Shown one piece after another: positions 1 through 9,282 of a stretch of 45,730 bases of DNA. Below the pieces are notes generated by a model. That model was not told the DNA's origin. It saw only the letters and a list, made by a program, of their open reading frames with translations, and made no database searches. The translations under genes and the position numbers were made by a program. Origin of the DNA: Bacteroidales bacterium (lineage in GTDB: Bacteria; Bacteroidota; Bacteroidia; Bacteroidales; UBA932); contig JAKSKO010000008.1 of the NCBI GenBank assembly GCA_024401715.1, positions 1-45,730 on the forward strand. Reading direction: 5' to 3'. Numbering within the stretch: position 1 is the stretch's first letter; every line of letters begins with the position of its first letter.

Positions 1-191
1 AGTACAAATATAAGACGGGCAAGGAAGAAGGCCTGAAAGAAGGACGCGCAGAAGGACGCGCAGAAGGCCTGGAAGAAGGCGAAGCCAAGAAGCAGCTGGA
101 GATTGCCAGGGCGATGATGGCTGAGGGTATTCCTGTTGCCGTTATCGTCAAGTGCACTGGTCTGACGGAAGAACAGATTAAGGAGCTATAA
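1..191 (+). CDS. Rpn family nuclease/putative transposase, C-terminal fragment
   Basis: Only the last 62 codons are in the window; the frame opens at base 3 and stops with TAA at 189-191. The visible part starts with a charged run of repeating Gly-Arg-Ala-Glu and Gly-Leu-Glu-Glu units. It continues into a short helical tail (KKQLEIARAMMAEGIPVAVI) and ends with TGLTEEQIKEL. This layout is typical of the C-terminus of Rpn recombination-promoting nucleases (PD-(D/E)XK family putative transposases), where a Glu/Gly-rich linker joins the nuclease core to a small helical tail. The catalytic core lies outside the window, so activity cannot be judged. A 12-base unit, GAAGGACGCGCA, occurs twice in tandem and encodes the linker. 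The gene converges on the fimbrial operon. Confidence 0.7.
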   Translation, partial: YKYKTGKEEGLKEGRAEGRAEGLEEGEAKKQLEIARAMMAEGIPVAVIVKCTGLTEEQIKEL

Positions 192-231
192 AGGCGCCCC
201 AGTAAGCAGATTCACAAGTTTGCAGATAATC

Positions 232-279
232 AAGAATTACTCCCGCCATGCCGATGAAAAGCATGGCGGGAGTATTCTT
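232..279. terminator. Hairpin terminator after the Rpn gene
   Basis: A perfect 14-bp stem (238-251 with 261-274) encloses a 9-base loop. With one bulge it can be extended by AT pairs to about 232-279. A short T-rich stretch (TTCTTT) follows on the + strand, so it most likely ends the Rpn transcript. The - strand side has few Ts, so termination of the fimbrial operon here is less certain. Confidence 0.7.
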
Positions 280-304
280 TGTGCAGCAAGTAAGAGGTAA
301 TACA

Positions 305-360
305 CGCTACTAGCAAGTCAGTAACCGATACTAGCCATCACTGGCATGGTACTAGTAGCG
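305..360. repeat. Inverted repeat, 9-bp arms, between Rpn and adhesin genes
   Basis: CGCTACTAG at 305-313 is the exact reverse complement of 352-360. The 38-base interior holds another ACTAG (330-334) and a weaker inner hairpin. The structure lies directly downstream of the adhesin stop codon on the - strand, so an RNA 3'-end structure is the simplest reading. There is no T-run to make it a classical terminator. The rest of 192-416 shows no gene. Confidence 0.4.
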
Positions 361-416
361 GGGATATTGAATCTGTCAAGTCGTACTTGGTCGGATGCTT
401 GTCATTTCACCCTCCA

Positions 417-3400
417 TTACTTGTTCGCAGCTGTGAACTTGTAACAACTGTCCGGAGATCGATATTTTGTCCATGCACCAAACCTACCAGGGCCCACAGA
501 ACCACCACCATACGGATTACCATAACTTGCATTGTTGTTCCAGCAGATTCTGTAAGTGCCCGTACCATAATTGACGAGTTTCATTAGCATCGGCTTCGTT
601 TCATCACCAGCAGGGCTCGTCGTCATGCTGACAGCAGATCCACTTGTAGGACCGGTGATGTACCTCTTTGTACCAACATTGTACAGATAATAGGTAACGC
701 CCGTCTGAATTTCTGTTTCACATATAGGGGTTGCTGTACCAGACGGACTACGTGTAATTATCCACTTGTAAGCAGTTTCTATATCGTCAACAGCTCTGCT
801 ATCGGCAGGGCCCATTATTCCCACGTTTGTTGTTCCCTGGTCATTTGTGCCTATCGTAGCATAACGTGTAGGATTTTTTGTATGAGATATCAGCCAATAC
901 TTTGTCGGCAATGTATATGTCTTGGTGTAGTTACGTGTTTCACCCTTGTAGGTAACATTCCATACGACGTTAAGCGTTGGATTATTCAAGGATGCTGTAT
1001 TAAACTTGGCTGTATATGCAGTACCACTGTTTGTCACAGTTGCTGCCACGTCGCCTATCTTAACACTGTTGACAACTGCACCACTTCCAATTGTTGCAGT
1101 AACCGTAACTACGCCTCCCGAATTAGTAACACTATCACCGTGAGTGAATGACAATGGCATGTCACCCTTTAGCAGCGCCGGGGTCAGGTAGTAATAGTTA
1201 CCAGCACCGGTACCAGTCCATGGACCAACAAGATCCGCGTTATTTCCTTTCTTATTAAAATAAACAGCATTGTTGACCCTGAGCGTGTATAGTCCACCAG
1301 AAACGCTTGCAAGTGTCACGGTCAAAGCAGTACCACCCACAGTAAAGTAGCTACCAGAAGTGCTAGGATAGCCACTGAGCCATTTCTGTGTACCTACATT
1401 GAACAAATAATAAGTAACACCAGTCTTAAGCTCTGATACATTTACAGGATTGGTTCCGGAAGGACTGGTTGAAATAATCCACTTGTTGATAGCATTAATC
1501 GCATTGACATTTCGGGTATCGTTTAACCCTACGTATGTCTGGTTACTATGTTGATCTACAGTCACATAACGTGTACGTGTATCCCTGTGAGATATCAACC
1601 AGTAGTTTGCCTGCATAGTATATGTCTTGGTAAAGCTCTGTGTTTCACCATAGTAGCTAACATTCCATACAGCTGTAACCGTTGTGCCTGTGATGCTTGT
1701 TGCAGGAAGTGTTGCGGTGAAACTGGTACCTGAACCAGATTTGGTTGCCGCCACATCGTTTATAGTAACGCTGTTGATTGTAGCACCGCTTGTGACTGTT
1801 GCAGTAACCTTTACATTGTTACCATCAAGCACGGCACTTGTACCTAAGGTAACGGCTAATGCCGGTTTGACAGTCACACTGCAGGCAGCCTTGACTCCAC
1901 TACCATCAGCTGCAGTTGCAGTGATGGTTGCAGTTCCAGCTGCTTTTGCTGTTACAACTCCATCGCTTACGGTTGCGTAATTAGCATTTGATGTAGTCCA
2001 CGTAACTGCCTTGTTCGAAGCATTATCCGGCTTAACCGTCGCAGTAAGGTTGAGTGTCTTACCCGCCACAATCGTCGCCGTTGTCTGGTTGAGTGTGATG
2101 TCGGTGACTTTAATAGGATTTACGGTCACAGCACAAGTAGCGCTTGCTCCACCGCCATCGGCTGCAGTGGCAGTGATGGTGACACTACCAACGGCTTTTG
2201 CTGTTACCACGCCGGATGCAGTTACGGTTGCAATATCATTATTGGATGAGGACCATGTAACTGTCTTGTCCGATGCATTATCCGGCTTTACAGCGGCTTG
2301 AAGTTCAAGAGTACCACCCACGTAAAGGACTGCGATTGAAGAGTTGAGCGTAATCCTGGTGACTGGCTGCTTAACAGTTATAGAACAGCTGGCAGATAGG
2401 CCGCTGCCATCGGCTGCAGTGGCAGTGATGGTGGCACTACCAACAGCTTTTGCTGTTACCACGCCGGATGCAGTTACGGTTGCAATTTCATTATTGGATG
2501 AAGACCATGTAACTGTCCTGTTAGAGCTATTTTCCGGCAATATGGTAGCAGTAAGGTTGAGCGTACTATTCACGTTAAGCGATGCGCTTGTCTGGCTAAG
2601 CCTGATACTGTTGGCCGGCTGTTTTACGGTTACATCGCAGGTGGCAACAACACCACTGCCGTCAAAAGCTGTTGCAGTGATAGTTGCATTGCCTGGTGCT
2701 TTTGCTATTAAGGTTACTGCCGCATCAACAGCTGCTCTTGTTGCAGGGCTGTCGCTTAAAACTACAATATCAGGATTTGATGATGACCATGTGAGTGTCT
2801 TATCCGTAGCATGGCCCGGCAATACAGCTGCGGTGAGGTTCATAGTATCATTCACGTTAAGCGTTGCGTTTGTATGGCTTAGCGAGATACCTGTAACAGG
2901 CTGCTGTATGACTACAGGAGGCGGGAGTTCAACAGGAGAATTATCCCTGTATACCGGGATGAATTTCCAGTAGGCACCATCCATACCGGCCGGACTCATA
3001 CCGAATTTATACTTGTCATGAGCACGGCTTGGATTGACACAAGATCCATAGGTATTGCATCCATCCCACTTGAAGTATGGCTCAAGTCCACCATTCTTGG
3101 TCCTGTCAAAGCAGAACCTCAGAGGAGTGGCTCCGGTAGGAAGATGGTCTATGATGCCGTTAGACGGATATGGAGAAGGCTTCACAATATATGCTCCGGC
3201 AGACTGGCTATACAGATACATCTCTCTATTAGCATTCACAACAAGCTCAGATGCAAGTATATTATTGGTTGAAGAAGCAGCATCTCCAGACAAAATCCAT
3301 CTGTAAATTAACGGTGCACGTGACTTGTCCATATCTGAGGTGAGAGGATTTGTCCTAGTCTTGCCCTCAGAATCAACATACACATACTGATAGCCCCATG

Positions 3401-4430
3401 AAGCACTGTTAAGTATACTGGTGATAAGATAGAACTTAACAGGCAATTCATAAGTATAACTCTTTTCAATGATCTGCCCGTCCTTGAGGAAACTCCAACG
3501 GGTAGTCAACTGGCCATTCTCCGGGATCAATCTATCTGTGAGATCAAAATGTATTTTGTCTCCGCTGACAGATGGATTCTCTACAGGTCTGCCATCAACT
3601 TGCACAGAAACCAGTTCCGATACACTGGATTCGAATGATGCATCGATAGAGAACGTTGCCAGTGTGCCGTCAGCAGGGTCATAAACGGTTGTACACGTAC
3701 CAGGTCTGAATTTGAATGGCATCTCGCCCCTGAGGACCGCCGGTTTTAGCATATAAGTACTTCCCTGGTCAACATCATTCCATGTACCGAAGTTCTGCAC
3801 ACCGCCGTTCGAATTGGCATTGGTTGCATTATTGAGCCTGATGACATAGTATCCAGGGAACCTGCTGTCTGTGCTAAGTTTTACAGGTATAGCATTGGCG
3901 CCTGTAGTCAGATAATTTCCGCTAGTACCTTGATAACCGCTGACATATGTCTCCGAACCGGCATTGTACAGATAATATGTGACGCCCAGCTTCAATTCGT
4001 CCTCATTTACAGGAGTGCCTGAAGGTGAAGAGGTAAGCACCCACTTGTAAACAGCTTCAATTTGGTCTACATTACGATTATCCGCGTCACCGATAGCTGT
4101 ACGTCCGTTATCAATATTTACATAGGCATAACGATTCTCGAAACCGTTACGAGATATTGTCCAGTAACGCGCAGGAAGCTGGTAGGTACGTTTGTAGGTA
4201 AGCAAACGACCCTCTGCGGAACGAATCTTCCATGTTACGGTTACTGCAGGAGCAGTTACCTCTACGTTATTCACGGTGGACACAATCTCTCCGCTGCCCG
4301 TAAAGGAAGCATCGTCGGAGTTCATTGTAACTTCAACAACGCTGGCGCTCGTGCTCATGCTGGCACTCACGATGTAGTTGGCAGTGCCGTCATTGTTGTA
4401 TGTACATGTGAACTCTCCGGCCACAAAGTT
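417..4430 (-). repeat. Four ~240-residue composite coding repeats in the adhesin
   Basis: Unit anchors, the Tyr of the (F/Y)(Y/W)xIS start, fall at residues 1278, 1523, 2132 and 2367, spaced 245, 609 and 235 residues apart. The 609 gap contains the BIG_2 block. Units 1/2 and 3/4 are joined by a conserved boundary of the form PA(V/L)L(K/R)G(D/E)MP. Unit 2 is the most divergent. The units are clear at protein level, much less so at DNA level. Confidence 0.7.
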
Positions 4431-7400
4431 TACAGGGTTGAGGTATTCGCTTGCACCCACAAAGTTGCCATCCTTGTCCGTATCACGAACGCATCGTACA
4501 GAGTAATTGTGATTATTATACAATCTGCTGGAGTGAATCATGGCAAGTTTGCGTCCCTCACCATCATTACGGGCGCCAAGGTAATGACGTCCGTATTTGA
4601 CACTACCCTCTGTTCTGGTCTCACCCTCATACTGTGAAGGCGAAAGTTCCTCGTTCCTGTACCAATAAGTACAGCTGAGAAGGTGTGGATGATCCACCGT
4701 CGCATCGGTATTTCCCAGATGAAGCTGCTGGTCATTGGTATAGTTTACCATCAATGCCAGCTCCACCTGGTTAGGGATTCGCCATGTGCCGCGTCCGCCG
4801 AACTTAGGATCCTCATAATCCTTGCAGAACCAGTTGTCGTTCATCTTTGAGAACAGAACCTCCTCTGCATTCATATCATTTTCAGATATGTTCTGCCTAC
4901 CCACTGAAGCATTTGTGCTGGCCATCTGGAAATAATCGGCAATGGAGTTGGTACCGTTCTTACCTATGCTGAGGTTGTTGTGTGAACGAAGAGGAGACGA
5001 CGTTGGGTTACGTCTCATTCTGCTGGCGTAATTGATAGTAGTAATAACGTTGTTTACAGGATTGAAGCTGGCCGGCTCTGGCAATACAATGCCATCATAG
5101 CCGCTATCACCGTTTTTCACGCCGAGATAACGGGCACAGCGAATCTCACCGGAACGCTGGGTGTTTAGTGCATCCTGGTTTACAGCGTCGCCCATGGAAT
5201 CGGAACGGCCCGTAGATGCACCCTCCTCGGTAATCACATACCACCAGTCGCTACCCAGGTAATGGAAGGTACCGTTATAATATACCTGTCGGAAATTATC
5301 ATTGATAGGCCATGCCTGCCAATATCTCTGTCCGGCTATGAAATCGTTCTTACTGAAAAGAGGTGTCTGCAACGCACCGGAACCCACCACAAAGGTGACG
5401 TATTGAGAGCTGGAAGGAGCAAACCAGCGCACTTCATCCACTGTGATCTTGCCATCGCGGTTGAGGTCACGGTTACGGTTTAGCGGTATGTCAACCACCT
5501 CATAGTTATCAGGGTCAGTAGCAAAAGTCTTGTATCTGACATCCTGTCTGGTGTATTCGGAATTTCTATGTTTCTGGAGGGAAATGGTCTGGAAGGTAGG
5601 ATACTCATTGCCATCCTCACTACCCATAACGACATTCTGGTTCACATGGTCAGACCATTTATTCGTCCCCTCATTTGTGAGCCAGTATTGGGTTCTCCAC
5701 CAACCGTTATCCTTGTTCACCACAGTTCCGGGACTTCCCGGTTCACCATAACCGGCGCCATGTTTTGTAGACGACAGATTTTTGTAATGATGCTCGTTAA
5801 TCTGTTCCAGGCCTATAGCCGAAGGCAGATCCGGCGATTGAGGTGAATATCCGTCAAGAATATGGTTTCCGAAGAAGGTCTCTATGGATCTCTGTTTTAC
5901 CTGCAGTTTGCACCTTACATGGTGGCTGTCAGAATCCAGACTGTCGTAGAACGTGGTAAGGAACATGAATGTTCTGCCCGCGGTATAGTTGGTGAATTGT
6001 GTCCAAAGCGTATAATCACACTCTGGCTCACCTACGATATTTCCTTCGCTGTCATAGCCCTCATCATGATTGATAAGAGTATTAGGATAGTAATAATAGA
6101 ACTCGTTTATGAAAACGGTAAACACCAGAGGTTCGGAAATGTTCTGGTCCGTGTAACCCAAAGGATTTTCCGCTGTCTTGGGAGTACCATACGCTGACTT
6201 AAGATTGAACAGGTCATACAGGGCTACCGTATGATTATCGTCCTGAATCTGCAGCTTTTCATGGTGTACAGGGATAAGAGTGGTATGCAATTTTGTTAAA
6301 TCCGTATCCACAGGAGCATCAAAATCGTATGTCTGGGAATAGCTCACAAGAGATGTTACCGGCTGGTTAGCCTTAAGCTGCGAAGTTGCCGCATCATTAT
6401 ATGCGATACGGATGTGCTGGTAGTCCTCTGAAAGGTAGTTTGGGTATGGATGATATTTAATCGGATTATTCAGATAATCCTGCCAATTATCCGGGTGGTT
6501 GCCGGCCGATGACCAGTTACCGAAAGGAGAGGATATCTGCACCTCCATGTTTGCTATCTCCGCACGGGTAAGCTCTATGTTGAACACGCCGTAATGGGCG
6601 TCAAGATCCACAAATTTGCCATTGTCGTCCAAGTCTATGACGGTACCCTCCACACTGTGGTTGAGTCCTGGGGTGGTGAGGCTCTCCGCCTGAGCTTCCA
6701 CAATGATATCATTTGCTCCGCGTACACGTATGGTGTAGTTGTAACGCGTATTTCTCCTTGTATTGAAATCATTGGATTTCTCTGCAATGGTTTCACCCTC
6801 ACAGAATCCGAAATGAACCAGATACTGGCTATCAACAATTCGTATATAAGACTTCCCGTCCTCGTCAGTATTAGTATATGAGAACTCTGCATTCAACAAG
6901 ATGAACGGTGCATTGTCAGGAGCATTCACAAAGTGATTCCAGTCTCGGCTGCCGTCACCATTTACAAAATGGTCACTATAGAACTGTTCCCTATCCTCGT
7001 CCCAACGCTCTGTAGGTTTCTTGTATTCAAGAGACCTCTCGTTGTATGTGGAAATGGTATTCTTGCTCTGACCACGCTTTTCAAGCATATAAAAGTCCAG
7101 CTCATAGCGCTTCATCACATCATATCCGTCAGCAGCCTTGTCATTATCCTTCTCCTCAAGACTCCATCCGGATACAATCTCTGGAGAGTTGGTAAATTTA
7201 TCGGCATGGTCCACAGGGGATTCAATCACGCTGGAGTTATCAGGCATGTTGAAAATCTGGTAACTTTTGATACGGAATCGGGTACAATTGGCTTCATCAG
7301 GAATCTCATTTATGATATTGAAATGCATCCTGGCATCAGCACGCCTCAAATGTATGTATCCCGGAAGGATTCCATGTCCGTCAACAACAACTTTTTCCGG

Positions 7401-7997
7401 TTCAATACCGTGATCATCATCACCGGGCTTTGCATAGTATCCGGACATTGTCATATAGTTGCGCAGAAGACCGGCGTTCTGTTTGAACTTAAATTGAACA
7501 GCAAGGAAATCCTTATAGTTTTTGGCTGCGTCAAGAGACTCGATAAGATCCTGGCTGTCGAAATCGGTACGGGTGATATTGGCTACTGCCGCAATATAAT
7601 ATGTACCTGTAACTATACCGTCAAGCGAAACATAGCCTGAACTCTTGCTGGTACCGTGATCATATTCACCGAAATAATGTCCTTCCTTTTCAGGTTCCGC
7701 AGGATACAATTCATCATTGCCGAAATAACGCTTTGTATTTATTATCACAGGGTTATCATCGTTCTCACTATTAAGCCTGAATGCAAGAACATAAAGGTCA
7801 TATACCTGGCGTTCGTCCTCATCAGAAAGAAGCGCACGGGTCTGGATCCCCATCTGCTGAGGATCAAAGCCAATCTTGACATTAACGGCCCTGCCATTTC
7901 CCTCGTAGAAAGAAGCAGGCCTTTCAAGATTATCCTTACGCGTACAGGACATCAAAGCCAGAACGGCTGACATTACCAATATGATAATTCTCTTCAT
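417..7997 (-). CDS. Giant modular fimbrial tip/adhesin lipoprotein (DUF4906-like, BIG_2 repeats)
   Basis: This 2526-residue lipoprotein has a signal peptide with a lipobox ending at Cys18. The N-terminal several hundred residues resemble the DUF4906/fimbrillin-like proteins of Bacteroides. A perfect 12-residue EF-hand-type loop lies at 844-855 (D844, N846, D848, E855). A FISUMP-like region follows at about 1065-1175 (WRIPN ... VRCVRD). The C-terminal half has four composite units of about 235-270 residues: two at about 1190-1690 and two at 2045-2526. Each joins a beta-sandwich-like stretch to a segment starting with (F/Y)(Y/W)xIS and carrying GVTYYLYN, which recalls beta-trefoil lectins (my inference). 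Between the two pairs sit four BIG_2 (bacterial Ig-like) domains at about 1701-2044. It is the last gene of the operon, 9 bases after its neighbour. By analogy with the last gene of mfa/fim clusters (large Mfa5-type adhesins) it is probably the tip adhesin. The ligand is unknown. Confidence 0.75.
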   Translation of the reverse strand: MKRIIILVMSAVLALMSCTRKDNLERPASFYEGNGRAVNVKIGFDPQQMGIQTRALLSDEDERQVYDLYVLAFRLNSENDDNPVIINTKRYFGNDELYPAEPEKEGHYFGEYDHGTSKSSGYVSLDGIVTGTYYIAAVANITRTDFDSQDLIESLDAAKNYKDFLAVQFKFKQNAGLLRNYMTMSGYYAKPGDDDHGIEPEKVVVDGHGILPGYIHLRRADARMHFNIINEIPDEANCTRFRIKSYQIFNMPDNSSVIESPVDHADKFTNSPEIVSGWSLEEKDNDKAADGYDVMKRYELDFYMLEKRGQSKNTISTYNERSLEYKKPTERWDEDREQFYSDHFVNGDGSRDWNHFVNAPDNAPFILLNAEFSYTNTDEDGKSYIRIVDSQYLVHFGFCEGETIAEKSNDFNTRRNTRYNYTIRVRGANDIIVEAQAESLTTPGLNHSVEGTVIDLDDNGKFVDLDAHYGVFNIELTRAEIANMEVQISSPFGNWSSAGNHPDNWQDYLNNPIKYHPYPNYLSEDYQHIRIAYNDAATSQLKANQPVTSLVSYSQTYDFDAPVDTDLTKLHTTLIPVHHEKLQIQDDNHTVALYDLFNLKSAYGTPKTAENPLGYTDQNISEPLVFTVFINEFYYYYPNTLINHDEGYDSEGNIVGEPECDYTLWTQFTNYTAGRTFMFLTTFYDSLDSDSHHVRCKLQVKQRSIETFFGNHILDGYSPQSPDLPSAIGLEQINEHHYKNLSSTKHGAGYGEPGSPGTVVNKDNGWWRTQYWLTNEGTNKWSDHVNQNVVMGSEDGNEYPTFQTISLQKHRNSEYTRQDVRYKTFATDPDNYEVVDIPLNRNRDLNRDGKITVDEVRWFAPSSSQYVTFVVGSGALQTPLFSKNDFIAGQRYWQAWPINDNFRQVYYNGTFHYLGSDWWYVITEEGASTGRSDSMGDAVNQDALNTQRSGEIRCARYLGVKNGDSGYDGIVLPEPASFNPVNNVITTINYASRMRRNPTSSPLRSHNNLSIGKNGTNSIADYFQMASTNASVGRQNISENDMNAEEVLFSKMNDNWFCKDYEDPKFGGRGTWRIPNQVELALMVNYTNDQQLHLGNTDATVDHPHLLSCTYWYRNEELSPSQYEGETRTEGSVKYGRHYLGARNDGEGRKLAMIHSSRLYNNHNYSVRCVRDTDKDGNFVGASEYLNPVNFVAGEFTCTYNNDGTANYIVSASMSTSASVVEVTMNSDDASFTGSGEIVSTVNNVEVTAPAVTVTWKIRSAEGRLLTYKRTYQLPARYWTISRNGFENRYAYVNIDNGRTAIGDADNRNVDQIEAVYKWVLTSSPSGTPVNEDELKLGVTYYLYNAGSETYVSGYQGTSGNYLTTGANAIPVKLSTDSRFPGYYVIRLNNATNANSNGGVQNFGTWNDVDQGSTYMLKPAVLRGEMPFKFRPGTCTTVYDPADGTLATFSIDASFESSVSELVSVQVDGRPVENPSVSGDKIHFDLTDRLIPENGQLTTRWSFLKDGQIIEKSYTYELPVKFYLITSILNSASWGYQYVYVDSEGKTRTNPLTSDMDKSRAPLIYRWILSGDAASSTNNILASELVVNANREMYLYSQSAGAYIVKPSPYPSNGIIDHLPTGATPLRFCFDRTKNGGLEPYFKWDGCNTYGSCVNPSRAHDKYKFGMSPAGMDGAYWKFIPVYRDNSPVELPPPVVIQQPVTGISLSHTNATLNVNDTMNLTAAVLPGHATDKTLTWSSSNPDIVVLSDSPATRAAVDAAVTLIAKAPGNATITATAFDGSGVVATCDVTVKQPANSIRLSQTSASLNVNSTLNLTATILPENSSNRTVTWSSSNNEIATVTASGVVTAKAVGSATITATAADGSGLSASCSITVKQPVTRITLNSSIAVLYVGGTLELQAAVKPDNASDKTVTWSSSNNDIATVTASGVVTAKAVGSVTITATAADGGGASATCAVTVNPIKVTDITLNQTTATIVAGKTLNLTATVKPDNASNKAVTWTTSNANYATVSDGVVTAKAAGTATITATAADGSGVKAACSVTVKPALAVTLGTSAVLDGNNVKVTATVTSGATINSVTINDVAATKSGSGTSFTATLPATSITGTTVTAVWNVSYYGETQSFTKTYTMQANYWLISHRDTRTRYVTVDQHSNQTYVGLNDTRNVNAINAINKWIISTSPSGTNPVNVSELKTGVTYYLFNVGTQKWLSGYPSTSGSYFTVGGTALTVTLASVSGGLYTLRVNNAVYFNKKGNNADLVGPWTGTGAGNYYYLTPALLKGDMPLSFTHGDSVTNSGGVVTVTATIGSGAVVNSVKIGDVAATVTNSGTAYTAKFNTASLNNPTLNVVWNVTYKGETRNYTKTYTLPTKYWLISHTKNPTRYATIGTNDQGTTNVGIMGPADSRAVDDIETAYKWIITRSPSGTATPICETEIQTGVTYYLYNVGTKRYITGPTSGSAVSMTTSPAGDETKPMLMKLVNYGTGTYRICWNNNASYGNPYGGGSVGPGRFGAWTKYRSPDSCYKFTAANK
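2154..2520. repeat. Near-identical 115-bp direct repeat within BIG_2 domains
   Basis: Bases 2154-2268 and 2406-2520 align with five mismatches over 115 bases, at an offset of 252 bases (84 codons, one BIG_2 domain). The other BIG_2 domains are far less alike at DNA level. This points to a recent in-frame duplication or gene conversion of the second and third BIG_2 domains. Confidence 0.85.
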
Positions 7998-8006
7998 TGC
8001 AATGAT

Positions 8007-9275
8007 TTAATCAAAAATGATTTCTGTCTCACGGTCATCCCATTCACAAACCTCGTACTTGACCTTGAGAGGATTCAATCCTATGATATTATAAATATAA
8101 TAGTGATTGCGCATTACAGGGAAGCAATCGATATCCTCATCGGTAGGGGCTGCACCCGTGAATGCATAGTCTGCAAACTCCAGACGGAAATCCTTTGAAG
8201 GATCATCCAGAAGTTGCGAGTCTTTCCAACGGAACTCAATCTTCATCCAAGCACGGCCAAGTTCACATTCCGGAAGATAGGTGTAGAATGTCCTGTCTGT
8301 ATGACGGTAGAAAGGATAGCATATCTGCGTCTCTACATCTGATTTGAAATCTCCGGTATTCAGCCAGACATTGGTATAAGCTCCATCCGATTTTTCACCT
8401 GCACGGTCTTTATTCATCATTGAAGGAGTCTCGGCAAGCGAAGATACCTTGCTATATGCCGGTGTCATGTAGCCATTCTCCATAGGGTAGAAAAGTCTTG
8501 CACCACCCTTCACGCTGTTTGGATTATGGTCGGTAACAACAACATACTTCATAAGGTCGTCAGAAATGTTTATCTTGACCTTGGCAACAGAGCGTATCAT
8601 GTGAATGGTACCGGACACCTGAAGTTTGTCGTGATTGTTGGCTCCGCGAACCTCAACAGACATAGTCTTGAAGCCCCACATAGGCACCGCAGCGCGCTCG
8701 AACATATTGAAGTTCTCCATGGTGTAGAAACCCACATGGTTGCCGAACGTGAATTTATCATTGCTGTAGCCGAATTTGAGACTCTCGTACAGCTGCTGCT
8801 CGGTAAAATCAGGGCCTACAGGGAATGATGGCACGGCAAACGGCATGTTGGCAGTATAAATACTTCTGCTGTTGGCCACAACAACTATCCTGTACTGGAT
8901 ATTGTTGCTGATGCCTTCAACCTTCAAATCAGCACAATACAGGTGATAATGAGGATCATAATCCTCTGTGGACACCTTGCTTACAACCATATTCTGATTG
9001 GAGTTGCAAACACTAACCAACTTGCCATTAAGATCGAAGAAGTATACAGAAAGGTCCTCAGCCACAATCTGGTTGTCCATGCCCTCCTGATTCATGGTTG
9101 AACCGTAATCTTCGAAATCAGAAGATTTTGTATATGCCGGAACATTTATGTACAGACGAAGATTGGCGTCGAATAGTATAACCGGCTCCACCTTATTGCA
9201 ACATACGGCTTGCATGACAGCTGCCAAAGCAACCGCCAATTTAATCAAACCGGATATTAAACTGCGCATCCTCAT
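8007..9275 (-). CDS. Minor fimbrillin-like protein
   Basis: This 422-residue protein has an N-terminal hydrophobic segment. A Cys-Cys pair follows (AVCCNK), but it fits the lipobox poorly at the -1 position, so lipidation is uncertain. The N-terminal half contains DLSVYFFDLNGKLV and YRIVVVANSRS, a pattern of fimbrillin-type transthyretin-like domains. The C-terminus, HYYIYNIIGLNPLKVKYEV followed by an acidic tail, matches the last strands of Bacteroidales fimbrillins, where the terminal strand takes part in donor-strand assembly. It lies 7 bases after the Mfa2-like gene and 9 before the giant adhesin. It is therefore probably an accessory subunit linking shaft and tip, comparable in position to Mfa3/Mfa4. 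The start could also be two codons later (ATG at 9269). Confidence 0.6.
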   Translation of the reverse strand: MRMRSLISGLIKLAVALAAVMQAVCCNKVEPVILFDANLRLYINVPAYTKSSDFEDYGSTMNQEGMDNQIVAEDLSVYFFDLNGKLVSVCNSNQNMVVSKVSTEDYDPHYHLYCADLKVEGISNNIQYRIVVVANSRSIYTANMPFAVPSFPVGPDFTEQQLYESLKFGYSNDKFTFGNHVGFYTMENFNMFERAAVPMWGFKTMSVEVRGANNHDKLQVSGTIHMIRSVAKVKINISDDLMKYVVVTDHNPNSVKGGARLFYPMENGYMTPAYSKVSSLAETPSMMNKDRAGEKSDGAYTNVWLNTGDFKSDVETQICYPFYRHTDRTFYTYLPECELGRAWMKIEFRWKDSQLLDDPSKDFRLEFADYAFTGAAPTDEDIDCFPVMRNHYYIYNIIGLNPLKVKYEVCEWDDRETEIIFD

Positions 9276-9282
9276 CTCTCAA

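Noticed and set aside
27-74. Tandem GAAGGACGCGCA units as a possible CRISPR or satellite array
   Set aside because: Only two 12-base copies, in frame with the Rpn linker, without spacers.
305-360. Inverted repeat as an attachment or recombination site
   Set aside because: No matching second copy, integrase or target duplication is visible in the window; an RNA hairpin is the simpler reading.
1684-2973. Repetitive + strand open frames opposite the BIG_2 domains
   Set aside because: Their periodicity is the mirror image of the real - strand repeats; composition is Val/Ala/Leu-rich with no signal or domain.
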